In this document: in pieces, positions 38,364-47,378 of the stretch
Layout of the letters: each line of letters opens with the position of its first letter
Position numbering within the stretch: position 1 is the stretch's first letter
Assembly (NCBI RefSeq): GCF_014280965.1
Contig: NZ_JACODZ010000002.1
Location: 186,001-250,000, forward strand
Direction: 5' to 3'
DNA length: 64,000 bases
Source: Echinicola salinicaeni
GTDB lineage: Bacteria > Bacteroidota > Bacteroidia > Cytophagales > Cyclobacteriaceae
Notes under the pieces: generated by a model
Told to the model about the DNA's origin: nothing
What the model saw: the letters and a program-made list of their open reading frames with translations, nothing else
Database searches by the model: none
Position numbers and translations under genes: made by a program

Positions 38364-40787
38364 ATGAAATCGATTTTCAAATTGTCCTGGTTGATGCTGG
38401 TGTTTATTTATGCCTGTTCCGAGAAAAGTGTCAGCCTAAAATCAGAGGGACTTTTAATCAAGCTGAACAATAAAGGTGAATTAGTATCTCTTGTGGATCC
38501 AAATTCCACGATTGAATATTTAAGTGATGTTGAAAAATCTTTCTTGCTTTGCCTTGGGGCAAATGGAAAGGAATATATGCCCCAATCGGCTGGTATAAAT
38601 GAAGAAACGGGGCTGATAGAACTTGGGTTTGATGAGCTTGGGGTGAATGCCAGCATATCTTATGAAGAAAAGGGCAACTATGTCAATTTTGAACTAAAGG
38701 AGATTTCAGGTGATAAATCTGTGGATTATGTTATCTGGGGGCCTTATAAGACTAGTCTATCAAAGCGTATCGGTGAAACTGTTGGAGTTGTTCAAGGTGA
38801 TGATTACGCAATCGGCATTCAAGCATTGAATATTAGAACATTGGGAGGTTATCCTACTAACGAAGATGATACTGAGCCTGCCTATGATATTTTTGCTTCC
38901 AATGATTTGGTAGATGTATCAGACAGTATAAAAGTGCTCTATAGGGGACAGACTGCCAGAAAAATGGAATATGGTAGTAAGCTTCAAGCCTATTCAAGGA
39001 ACAGAGATGAGGATAAAGTAATCCCTGTTTGGGGGCATGACCAATACCAAGTTTCAGCATTTGAGGATGAGGGAGTTATTGGATCCAAGATTGCTCTTTA
39101 CGGCAGTCAGCCAGAAAAGGCCCTTGAAATCATTGGAGAAATAGAGCAGGCAGAGGGTTTGCCACATCCAAAGATCAATGGTGAATGGATCAAGACCAAT
39201 CCTGAGGCAACTTCATCTTATTTAATCATGTCTTTTGGGGAAGGAAATATTGAGGAAGCATTGGGTTTGACCAAACAAGCAGGCCTTAAGTATTTGTACC
39301 ATGGTGGTCCATTTGTAAACTGGGGCCATTTTAAATTGAATGAAAAGTCTTTTCCAAACAACTGGGAAAGCATGAAGACTTTGGTAGAAAGGGCAGAAAA
39401 GGAAGGTATCCATCTGGGAGTGCATACCCTGTCCAATTTTATTACCACCAATGACCCATATGTAAGTCCAGTGCCTGATGAGCGATTGGCCAAAGTAGGC
39501 TCATCAGTATTAGTTGGAAATATCGATGAATCAGCAAAAAACATCCCTGTAGAAAGCCCAGGTTACTTTAATCAAATGAAGAATAATAATCTCCATACTG
39601 TACAAATTGGGGATGAATTGATTCGATATGAAGAGGTTTCCACTGAAAAGCCATGGAGATTATTAAACTGTGAACGGGGAGCTTTTGGTACTCAAGCTTC
39701 CAGTCACAAGGATGGAAGCAAGGTGTCTAAGTTAATGGATCATGGATACAAGACTTTTTTAGGCAATGTTGAGCTGTCAGAGGAAATGGCAATTACCATT
39801 GCGGATTTTTGCAATACTACCGGAATTAACCAAATTTCATTTGATGGGCTTGAGGGGAACTGGGCCAGCGGCATGGGCCAGTATTCCCGTCAACTTTTTG
39901 TTAAAAAATGGTATGAGCACCTTAAACCTGAGTTAAAGGGAGAAATCATCAATGATGCCAGTAATCCAGGTCATTATTTTTGGCATATTTTCACCAGGAT
40001 GAACTGGGGGGAACCTTGGTATGCAGGTTTTAGGGAGAGCCAGACCCAATACCGTTTGATGAACCAGGATTATTTTGATAGGAACCTCATGCCTAATATG
40101 CTGGGATGGTTCTCGCTTTCATCAGGCACCAGCTTGATGGACGCTGAGTGGCTTTTGGCACGGGCAGCAGGATTTGACGCCGGCTTTGGATTGTCCACTT
40201 CTTTTCAGGCCATTAAGGAAAATGGTAAATCAGGTGAGATTTTGAATAAAATTGCCATTTGGGAAGAAGCAAGGCTAGCAGGAGCTTTTAATGTTGAACA
40301 AAAAGAAGGGCTCAAGAATATAGATAAGGAGTATAGTCTGGAAAAAATCGGAGAAAATCAGTGGGCTTTATCAGAAGTTATTTCTGATATTCACAGAATT
40401 GCCCAGATGGAAAAACAACCTGGTGAGCCAGTTTTTAACACCTTGGGATTCAACAATTCCTTCGAAAAACAGCCTTTCAGTTTTGTTATTAGCACTGAAA
40501 AAGGTCAGGGCCCTTCTAAAATTAAAATGGAGATTGATAATTTTTCTGAGTTAGAAATATCCGCTGATTTAAGTGGTGGAAATATGCTGGCCTATGAAGG
40601 AGGTGATCATGCCACCCTTTATGATAAAAACTGGAATAGCTTAAAGAAAATCAAAATAGACCCTTCCAAGCTGGATGTGTCAAAGGGAACTCATGAAATT
40701 ATTTTGGAAATGAATGCGGAAAACGGTACAGAGATCAAATTTGAGTTAATCCTTAAAGGAGAGCCATCCATAATTAAGGGGGAATAA
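38364..40787 (+). CDS. Putative glycoside hydrolase lipoprotein, family not recognised
   Basis: From ATG 38364 this 807-residue protein starts with a lipobox (KSIFKLSWLMLVFIYAC, Cys18). A TTG 12 bases upstream is a less likely start. The N-terminal half (about 25-270) is beta-rich, reminiscent of the supersandwich of GH36-like enzymes. The second half looks like a TIM barrel: LIMSFGEGNIEEALGLTKQAG, GIHLGVHTLSNF and GINQISFDGLEGNW, where Asp494 sits at the end of a strand as a nucleophile would. An insertion (about 390-460) holds RLLNCERGAFGTQASSHKDG, a beta-domain. It is followed at once by two more hydrolases of related architecture. I cannot assign a CAZy family; an alpha-galactosidase-like exo-activity is only a guess from the context. 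Confidence 0.7.
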   Translation: MKSIFKLSWLMLVFIYACSEKSVSLKSEGLLIKLNNKGELVSLVDPNSTIEYLSDVEKSFLLCLGANGKEYMPQSAGINEETGLIELGFDELGVNASISYEEKGNYVNFELKEISGDKSVDYVIWGPYKTSLSKRIGETVGVVQGDDYAIGIQALNIRTLGGYPTNEDDTEPAYDIFASNDLVDVSDSIKVLYRGQTARKMEYGSKLQAYSRNRDEDKVIPVWGHDQYQVSAFEDEGVIGSKIALYGSQPEKALEIIGEIEQAEGLPHPKINGEWIKTNPEATSSYLIMSFGEGNIEEALGLTKQAGLKYLYHGGPFVNWGHFKLNEKSFPNNWESMKTLVERAEKEGIHLGVHTLSNFITTNDPYVSPVPDERLAKVGSSVLVGNIDESAKNIPVESPGYFNQMKNNNLHTVQIGDELIRYEEVSTEKPWRLLNCERGAFGTQASSHKDGSKVSKLMDHGYKTFLGNVELSEEMAITIADFCNTTGINQISFDGLEGNWASGMGQYSRQLFVKKWYEHLKPELKGEIINDASNPGHYFWHIFTRMNWGEPWYAGFRESQTQYRLMNQDYFDRNLMPNMLGWFSLSSGTSLMDAEWLLARAAGFDAGFGLSTSFQAIKENGKSGEILNKIAIWEEARLAGAFNVEQKEGLKNIDKEYSLEKIGENQWALSEVISDIHRIAQMEKQPGEPVFNTLGFNNSFEKQPFSFVISTEKGQGPSKIKMEIDNFSELEISADLSGGNMLAYEGGDHATLYDKNWNSLKKIKIDPSKLDVSKGTHEIILEMNAENGTEIKFELILKGEPSIIKGE

Positions 40788-40793
40788 AGTTTC

Positions 40794-43673
40794 ATGAGTT
40801 TATGTAAGATGAATACTCGAAGAATAAAGAGTCCCTTGAAATCTTTTTTCAAGGGACTTAAGCTGGCTGTTTTGGTGATGTCTCCCATTGTCTGCCAAGC
40901 GCAGAATACACAAGGATTGCCCATATATAAAAAAGAAGTAATTGAAAAAGATTGGTTGGTGGAGCCCATTGGTAACGCTACACAAATTTACCGAACAAAT
41001 GAGGGTAATTTAGTTTTGAGCAATGGTTTGGTGAGCAGGGTTTTTGATGTCAAAAAGGGAGGAGCCACTTTGGGCTTGGATAATCTGATGACAGGAGAGA
41101 ATCTGTTACGCTCCATAAGGCCCGAGGCAATGGTGGAAATCAATGGGATAAGCTTGCCTGTAGGAGGATTAATAGGACAGCCCATCCATAATTACCTATT
41201 GGATGAATGGATTGAGGATATGGAGGTGAATCCTGGGGGGCTGAAATTGAAAGATTTTAAAGTGGGCAATACGGAGGCCAGGTTTGACTGGCAAAAGCGA
41301 ATGGAGTGGATGCCCAAAGACCTGCCTTGGCCTGCTCCGGGCAAGCAACTTACATTTGTCTATTCCGGAGATGAGAGCCTAATAGCCTTTTTGGCCACAC
41401 AGGGAAATACTGATGCAGGAAGAAAGCTTCTGTTTCAAGATGAATTTCAATCCTTGGCAGATCATTGGGAGGTGTATACCTCCAAGGGGGATGAACGAAA
41501 TTCCTTTATAAATGAGGGAAAAGTGGGAGAAATAATGGCCTTGGCCAATCAAAGTGTTTTTGCGGAACTCCCTAATCCCTCTGGGGCTAAGGTGTGGATT
41601 GTAGAACTGGATCCAGGTACAGACCAAGCTGCAAGTTGGGGACTAGGTATGGCTTTGGTCGACAAGGATGGAACTGCTTATAAATTTAATGTCCGTACAG
41701 GGGAGCAGGCATTTGGTATATACAATGGGAAGCAAGAAAGAAAAATCAAGGGCTATCAGTCTGGTAAGTCCGTTTTTTTAAGGATTGAGCAAAATCCAAA
41801 GGGCCTTTCATTTTCCTATTCTTTTACAGGGAAACATTACCAAACGATAGGAGAGCTGGCTTCAACGAACCCGGAGGTGAGTAAGGTAAGAGTGGGGAAA
41901 ATGGATCAAAAAGGTGGTTTTTCGGATTATTCCGCCCCTGGGCCTAGAGGAAGAAGTAGGATTAAGCAAATAAAGGTATTGGGTTCCCTTAGTCAGGATA
42001 GCCTAGGGTTTGTTGCCGATAAATTTCAGTTTTTGAAAGACGTACAAGTACACGTCCATTATGAGATGTATGATGGTATTCCATTGGTTTCAAAGTGGAT
42101 AGAGGTAGTGAATGATTCAGAGGAAACGATTGTTTTGGATAGCTTTAAAAGTGAAATTTTGGCCTTGACAGAATCAGAAAGTGCTGTTGATGCAAAAGTG
42201 GAGTGGAGGAAGCCCAATATTACCATTGAAACAGATTATAGGTTTGGCGGGATGTCAGATGATAATTTGTATTTGAGCAGTATTGCCTGGAATGAGGATC
42301 CGCTCTATAAAACCCAAGTCAATTATGGATTGAATACTCCTGTACTATTGGAGGCCTATCCAAAATTGGGTCCAATGAAAACCCTAAAGTCAGGAGAAAA
42401 ACTAACTAGTTATAGAACTTGGGAATTGTTTCATGATAGTTGGGATAGGGAGAGAAAAGGTTTGGCTGTTAAAAGGATGTACCGATCACAAGCACCTTGG
42501 ACAACGGAAAACCCCATCATGATGCATGTTAGGAATGCGGATAACGAATCGGTAAAAAAAGCGATTGACCAATGTGCAGAAGTAGGCTTTGAAATGGTAA
42601 TTATGACTTTTGGAAGTGGTTTTCAAATAGAAAATGATAGTCCGGAGAATATTGGTAGAATGAAAGAATTGGCAGACTATGCCCATTCAAAAGGAATTGC
42701 TTTGGGTGGATATTCCTTGTTGGCTAGCAGGAGTATCGATAAGGAGAACGATGTAATCATGCCAGAAGGTAAAAAGCCAAGATTTGGAAATTCACCATGC
42801 TTAGAAAGCGAATGGGGTATCAATTATTTCAATAAGCTATATGATTTTTATAAAAAGACGGGACAGGATATTTTGGAACATGATGGAAGTTATCCGGGGG
42901 ATGTCTGCGCCAGTCATGCACACCCAGGACATAAGGGACTGGAGGATTCCCAGTGGAACCAGTTTGAGCGAATCAGCAACTTTTATAAGTGGGCCAAGGG
43001 TGAGGGGATTTTCCTCAATATACCGGACCATTATTTCATGAGTGGAAGCAATAAAACGGGGATGGGATATAGGGAAACCAATTGGTCCTTGCCAAGGGCC
43101 CAGCAAGAAATCATCGAAAGACAAAACATATATGATGGAACCTGGACCAAGACCCCGAGTATGGGCTGGATGTTTGTTCCTTTGGTAGAATATCATGGAG
43201 GCGGAAAGGCTGCAACCATTGAGCCATTGAAGGATCATTTGCCCCATTATGAGCAAAGGTTGGCCAATTTGTTTGGCGCTGGTGTGCAGGCTTGTTATCG
43301 TGGACCACAATTGTATGATAGTCCTGAAACCAAGAAAGTGGTTAGCAAGTGGGTGGATTTTTATAAGGCACACCGAGATGTGTTGGATGCAGACATTGTC
43401 CATATCCGAAGGGCCGATGGAAGGGATTATGATGGTCTCATGCATGTAAATCCATTTGGGGAAGAAAAAGGCTTGATCATGCTGTATAATCCTTTGGATG
43501 TGCCCATTGTAAAGGAAATTAAGGTGGGCTTATACTATACTGGACTTACAGAAAAGGCACAGCTTATAGATAGCGAGGGAAAAACCTCTACACTTGACCT
43601 CGATCGAGCATATAATATTTCACTTCCCATAACCATTCCAGCAAATGGTCAGCAATGGTTTGTAATCAAATAA
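40794..43673 (+). CDS. GH36-like putative alpha-galactosidase with inserted laminin-G-like domain
   Basis: This 959-residue exported protein has a signal peptide (about 1-36, LVMSPIVCQAQ). A beta-supersandwich (about 40-550) is interrupted at about 213-397 by a concanavalin/LamG-like sheet (LLFQDEFQSLADHWEVYTSKGD...VRVGKMDQKGGFSDYSAPG). The barrel follows (about 560-880), with FEMVIMTFGSGFQIE, GIALGGYSLLASRS and the probable nucleophile Asp697 in DILEHDGSYPGD. Clan GH-D enzymes use an Asp in such a position. It starts 6 bp after the previous gene, so they are co-transcribed. A strong hairpin lies inside codons 13-22. Alpha-galactosidase is the best family guess; specificity may differ. Confidence 0.75.
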   Translation: MSLCKMNTRRIKSPLKSFFKGLKLAVLVMSPIVCQAQNTQGLPIYKKEVIEKDWLVEPIGNATQIYRTNEGNLVLSNGLVSRVFDVKKGGATLGLDNLMTGENLLRSIRPEAMVEINGISLPVGGLIGQPIHNYLLDEWIEDMEVNPGGLKLKDFKVGNTEARFDWQKRMEWMPKDLPWPAPGKQLTFVYSGDESLIAFLATQGNTDAGRKLLFQDEFQSLADHWEVYTSKGDERNSFINEGKVGEIMALANQSVFAELPNPSGAKVWIVELDPGTDQAASWGLGMALVDKDGTAYKFNVRTGEQAFGIYNGKQERKIKGYQSGKSVFLRIEQNPKGLSFSYSFTGKHYQTIGELASTNPEVSKVRVGKMDQKGGFSDYSAPGPRGRSRIKQIKVLGSLSQDSLGFVADKFQFLKDVQVHVHYEMYDGIPLVSKWIEVVNDSEETIVLDSFKSEILALTESESAVDAKVEWRKPNITIETDYRFGGMSDDNLYLSSIAWNEDPLYKTQVNYGLNTPVLLEAYPKLGPMKTLKSGEKLTSYRTWELFHDSWDRERKGLAVKRMYRSQAPWTTENPIMMHVRNADNESVKKAIDQCAEVGFEMVIMTFGSGFQIENDSPENIGRMKELADYAHSKGIALGGYSLLASRSIDKENDVIMPEGKKPRFGNSPCLESEWGINYFNKLYDFYKKTGQDILEHDGSYPGDVCASHAHPGHKGLEDSQWNQFERISNFYKWAKGEGIFLNIPDHYFMSGSNKTGMGYRETNWSLPRAQQEIIERQNIYDGTWTKTPSMGWMFVPLVEYHGGGKAATIEPLKDHLPHYEQRLANLFGAGVQACYRGPQLYDSPETKKVVSKWVDFYKAHRDVLDADIVHIRRADGRDYDGLMHVNPFGEEKGLIMLYNPLDVPIVKEIKVGLYYTGLTEKAQLIDSEGKTSTLDLDRAYNISLPITIPANGQQWFVIK
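40830..40858 (+). other. Perfect 12-bp hairpin inside signal-peptide codons
   Basis: AGTCCCTTGAAA (40830-40841) and TTTCAAGGGACT (40847-40858) form a perfect stem with a 5-nt loop, 36 bases after the start codon of the GH36-like gene and 43 bases after the stop of the gene before it. It lacks a T run downstream. It could slow translation or protect upstream mRNA. Confidence 0.6.
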
Positions 43674-43697
43674 TTTCAGAAGTAACAGTAAAAAAAT

Positions 43698-45791
43698 ATG
43701 ATAAATGGAATGAAAAATTTGAGGGGCACACTATGCTTTTTCATGGTTGTGTTATTTATTCATTGTTCACAGGCAAAGGAAAAGATCTACAGGATTTCCA
43801 ATAAAAGTATTTCAAGAAATATCAAGCTTGAAAATGGAAGTTTAAAAACCATTTCATTCGTCAATAAGAACACAAAGGAAGAAATTCCGGTCAATACCCT
43901 TTATGAGTTTCAATTGAGGATTTCAGAGGGAACTGATAAAGAAGGAACAGATCGACTTGTCAATTCAGATGCCTTCCAGCTTAAGAAGGTATTGAAAGAG
44001 GAAAAAGAACAGCTTTCTTTTCTCTTGGAGAGCAAGCAATATGGACTGGAGGTAGAATTGGATTATGCCCTAAATGAGGGTGAATTTTATACCAACAAAA
44101 AATTAAAGATCAGGTCCCAAATGCCCATAACTATAGAAAGGGTGGACTTGGAACTTGTGGATGGTGGAGTGTTTCAGCCCTACCAGAAAAAGCTAATCAC
44201 AGCCAAAGGACCAGCTCAATGGAAGCCAGGTTTGGGCCAGCCTTTATTTGGTGAGGATGCACCTTTCTTTATGGGGGTGGAATTCCCTGCCAGTTATAAT
44301 TATGTGGAGGAAGGAAAGGCATACTGTGGGTATTTAATAGGGAAAAGTTTAAAGGCAGGGGAAGCTTACAGCAGTTATAGTTCAGTATTTGGTCTAGGTG
44401 AGAAGCAGGAAACTATTGAAAGGACTTTTCAAAAGTACATAAGTGAAAAGAGGGTTAGGCCTTTGAGGCTACAGGTCCAATATAATAGCTGGTTTGATTT
44501 TGGCGGTAGTGTGGATAAGGAAAAGTTCGCCCAAAGTGTGGCAAAGGTCCATCAAGAATTGGTATCCGAAAGGGGAGTGCCTGCATTGAATGCTTATGTA
44601 ATCGACGATGGATGGCAGGATGTACAAGCTGATTGGTCCGATAAGGTATGGAAAGTGAACGGCAAGTTTGATACTGATTTCAAATTTAGTTTTGATCAGG
44701 TTGGCCAGGCCTCTTCACAGCTCGGTCTATGGCTAAGCCCTGGTTGTCTTTTTGGTGCCCAGAGGGCTGCCAAGAAACTGGGAGAGCAGGGTTTTGAGTT
44801 ATTGGGTAATTGGATGAGTATGGCTGGTCCTAAGTACATGGGCCTTTTGGAAAAAAGAATGCTGGAACTTACTGAAAGTGGTATTTCCTATTTTAAGTTA
44901 GATGGAGTTTTTGGTCATTTAAACATCAGGGAGTTCGAATTGAATGGTAAAGATTATGGTGTTCCGACAATGCCACAATTGGCTACAGCTGGATTAAGTC
45001 CCTCGGATTCCTTGCTCAATGATCCCAAATACGATGAATTGAAAACCTACTACCTGGTAGCAGGTACAGAAAGGCTGATGGAAATATTCAAAAAGCAGCA
45101 TGAAATCAATCCTGAAGTGTATATCGTGATATCCAATGGCGCTTATTTGAGTCCGTGGTGGTTAATGTATATTGATGCTGTATGGATGATCAATGCTGGT
45201 GACGCAGCAAGAGGTAGTTCAAGAACGGAGGAATTGGTGTATAGGGATGGGGTATACTATGATATTTGGAAAGAGGAAAAAACACAGTTTCCAATGAATT
45301 CTATTTTTAACCATGAGCCTAAAAAGGTCAAAACTGGAGAGAGTAAAGAGGGCTTTATGCAGTACCTATTGATGAATTTGTCCAGAGGGACGGGTTTTGT
45401 GGAATTATACCTGAAGACCCCACAATTATCCGAAGATGATTGGGATGTATTGGCCGATGGCTTGAAATGGGCGCACCATGCTTTCCCATATTTTGAGACA
45501 GTAGCCATGCATGGTGGTGATCCAAAGGAAATGGAAGTTTATGGGTATACTGGCTGGAATGAAAAGGGCGGTTATTTTTCCATTCATAATCCTAATAAAA
45601 ATGAAGCGGTTGACTATTCCATCGATCTGGGTTCTGAATTGGTTATGATGGAAAAATCAGGAAATTATGGATTGAAGATGGTGATCGGAGACATGTCTGA
45701 AAACAAAGCCTCATATAAGTTGGGTGATAAAATAAGTGTGAATCTAAAGCCTGGAGAAGTGAAGATACTGGAATTTGAACTCATAGATTAA
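43698..45791 (+). CDS. GH36-family alpha-galactosidase-like lipoprotein
   Basis: This 697-residue enzyme has a hydrophobic N-terminus ending near Cys23 (VVLFIHC), so it may be a lipoprotein. A beta-supersandwich (about 30-250) precedes a TIM barrel with YNSWFDFGGSVDKEKF, NAYVIDDGWQDVQADW, LGLWLSPGCLFG and the nucleophile Asp402 in ISYFKLDGVFGHLN. The DDGWQ and K-x-D pattern is the GH36/clan GH-D hallmark, seen in alpha-galactosidases and some alpha-N-acetylgalactosaminidases. It lies 24 bp after the previous hydrolase and is the third related gene in a row. A terminator follows. Confidence 0.85.
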   Translation: MINGMKNLRGTLCFFMVVLFIHCSQAKEKIYRISNKSISRNIKLENGSLKTISFVNKNTKEEIPVNTLYEFQLRISEGTDKEGTDRLVNSDAFQLKKVLKEEKEQLSFLLESKQYGLEVELDYALNEGEFYTNKKLKIRSQMPITIERVDLELVDGGVFQPYQKKLITAKGPAQWKPGLGQPLFGEDAPFFMGVEFPASYNYVEEGKAYCGYLIGKSLKAGEAYSSYSSVFGLGEKQETIERTFQKYISEKRVRPLRLQVQYNSWFDFGGSVDKEKFAQSVAKVHQELVSERGVPALNAYVIDDGWQDVQADWSDKVWKVNGKFDTDFKFSFDQVGQASSQLGLWLSPGCLFGAQRAAKKLGEQGFELLGNWMSMAGPKYMGLLEKRMLELTESGISYFKLDGVFGHLNIREFELNGKDYGVPTMPQLATAGLSPSDSLLNDPKYDELKTYYLVAGTERLMEIFKKQHEINPEVYIVISNGAYLSPWWLMYIDAVWMINAGDAARGSSRTEELVYRDGVYYDIWKEEKTQFPMNSIFNHEPKKVKTGESKEGFMQYLLMNLSRGTGFVELYLKTPQLSEDDWDVLADGLKWAHHAFPYFETVAMHGGDPKEMEVYGYTGWNEKGGYFSIHNPNKNEAVDYSIDLGSELVMMEKSGNYGLKMVIGDMSENKASYKLGDKISVNLKPGEVKILEFELID

Positions 45792-45847
45792 TAGCGCATT
45801 TCGTTACGACTGGCTTTTTAATAGAGTTTTGTTTAAACTTTTTTGAG

Positions 45848-45880
45848 CTGCCCTGTAAGGAATTGTAGGGCAGTTTTTTT
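45848..45880 (+). terminator. Intrinsic terminator after the three-hydrolase operon
   Basis: An 11-bp stem (CTGCCCTGTAA at 45848-45858, TTGTAGGGCAG at 45863-45873) with two G-U pairs and a GGAA loop is followed by seven T. Confidence 0.88.
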
Positions 45881-45985
45881 ATGAATTAGATGATTTAAGA
45901 ATTGAATTAGTAAGAGGTTTTATTAAATCAAATCTTTTAAGTTATTTAGACGAATTAATTAGTTTTTGATCTTAAGTTTAGTAAT

Positions 45986-47272
45986 ATGAGTTTTTACAGA
46001 TTATTGATTTTCTTTTTCTTCATTCTTTTTAATAGTTCAGTATTCGCGCAAAAGCCAAATTCGCTTCTTTTACAAAAAGTGAATATTGAAGAGCTTTCTG
46101 GAAGAAATTTTACCTTATCAGGGAAAGTCCTTATAGAAAAATTCAACCATAATTCGGGGGTGATTCCCGTTGCCTTTAATTCAACTGGAACAGAAATTTT
46201 GGGAAAGGCAATCATGGACTTAAGTGCTATGGACAAATTTTTCAAGCCAAATGAATGGACAACTTTTACTTTAAAAGGAAAAATTGATAAAAACAGTAAA
46301 GAGCTTGCTGTCGGCTTTATGTATTCTGGTAAGTGTAGAATGTATTTTGATGATTTGGAATTGTTTGTTGATTCAAAAAAGGGGAATGGGAAGAACATAT
46401 TAAATAATGCTGGATTTGAGGATGGGAAGTTATTTCCTTGGTTCCTGTCTAATAAACCAGATGAAACACAGGTAAAAATTGATTCGGAAAGGATCTTTTC
46501 AGGAAATCAATCCTTTTTAATTGATAATAGCAGTTTTAAGAGTTTTGAATTGGGTGAAAACTCTAAAGCTGGAAGGTTTAAGTTAATAAATGGCGTAAAC
46601 CTTTATTATGAAATCTATGGTGAGGGCAAACCTTTAGTGTTGCTGCATGGGAACAATGAATCCATTTCATCTTTTTCTCAACAGGTAAAAGTGCTGTCAA
46701 CGCAATATAAAGTTATTGCTCTTGATACCAGATGTCACGGTCAGTCCAGTTGCAATGAGGAAAGCCTTAGTTATGAATTATTTGCCGAAGATGTTAATGG
46801 ACTGTTGGAGGAATTAAATATTGATAAAGCCTATATTTTGGGATGGAGTGATGGGGGAAATACAGGGTTGATTTTAGCGCATCAATATCCTGAGCGAGTG
46901 GAAAAGTTGGCGATTATGGCTGCTGTGCTTTATAATGATGATTCTTCTGTAGATAAAAAGGTAAATAGAAATCTACAGCGAAAAATTGAGGAAATGGAAT
47001 CTCAAGGGATTTCAAAAACTGATATTAATTTCCGATTAACCAAGCTTTTATTGGAAGAGTCCAATTTGGATGCGGAATATTTGAATGAAATAGATTTGCC
47101 AGTTTTGGTAATGGCCGGTCAAAAGGATATTGTGAAGTTTGGGCATACTAAATTGATTGCTGAGAATCTGCCGAATTCAAAATTGAAGATTTTCAAAAAA
47201 GTAGGGCATGAGGCTCCCTTAGATATCCCTGACATATTTAATAAGACTATATTAGAATTCTTTAATGAATAA
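45986..47272 (+). CDS. Exported alpha/beta hydrolase with N-terminal beta-sandwich domain
   Basis: This 428-residue protein has a signal peptide (1-22, NSSVFAQ), a beta-sandwich module (about 25-185, YSGKCRMYFDDLELFVD and NAGFEDGKLFPWFLS, as in carbohydrate-binding or carboxypeptidase-like modules), and an alpha/beta-hydrolase domain (about 195-428). The triad is visible: Ser in YILGWSDGGNTG, Asp in VMAGQKDIVKFG, and His in KKVGHEAPLD, with the oxyanion motif VLLHGNNES. Such fusions act as extracellular esterases. It stands alone between two terminators and may remove acyl groups from the PUL substrate. The substrate is unknown. Confidence 0.82.
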   Translation: MSFYRLLIFFFFILFNSSVFAQKPNSLLLQKVNIEELSGRNFTLSGKVLIEKFNHNSGVIPVAFNSTGTEILGKAIMDLSAMDKFFKPNEWTTFTLKGKIDKNSKELAVGFMYSGKCRMYFDDLELFVDSKKGNGKNILNNAGFEDGKLFPWFLSNKPDETQVKIDSERIFSGNQSFLIDNSSFKSFELGENSKAGRFKLINGVNLYYEIYGEGKPLVLLHGNNESISSFSQQVKVLSTQYKVIALDTRCHGQSSCNEESLSYELFAEDVNGLLEELNIDKAYILGWSDGGNTGLILAHQYPERVEKLAIMAAVLYNDDSSVDKKVNRNLQRKIEEMESQGISKTDINFRLTKLLLEESNLDAEYLNEIDLPVLVMAGQKDIVKFGHTKLIAENLPNSKLKIFKKVGHEAPLDIPDIFNKTILEFFNE

Positions 47273-47322
47273 GGGCCAAATTCAAGAGTTTTCTAGAATT
47301 CCCTTACTGTGTAAAATGAAAA

Positions 47323-47358
47323 AATCCCGGTCTCAATTAAGACCGGGATTCTTTTTTT
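47323..47358. terminator. Bidirectional terminator between convergent genes
   Basis: A perfect 11-bp stem (AATCCCGGTCT at 47323-47333, AGACCGGGATT at 47340-47350) is flanked by an A run on the left and seven T on the right. It serves both the alpha/beta-hydrolase gene and the leftward GH2 gene. Confidence 0.95.
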
Positions 47359-47378
47359 GGGATGATTTATTTAAGCAA

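Noticed and set aside
42837-43445. 202-codon open frame antisense to the GH36-like gene
   Set aside because: It lies entirely opposite a strongly supported coding region, with low-complexity composition typical of a reverse-frame shadow.
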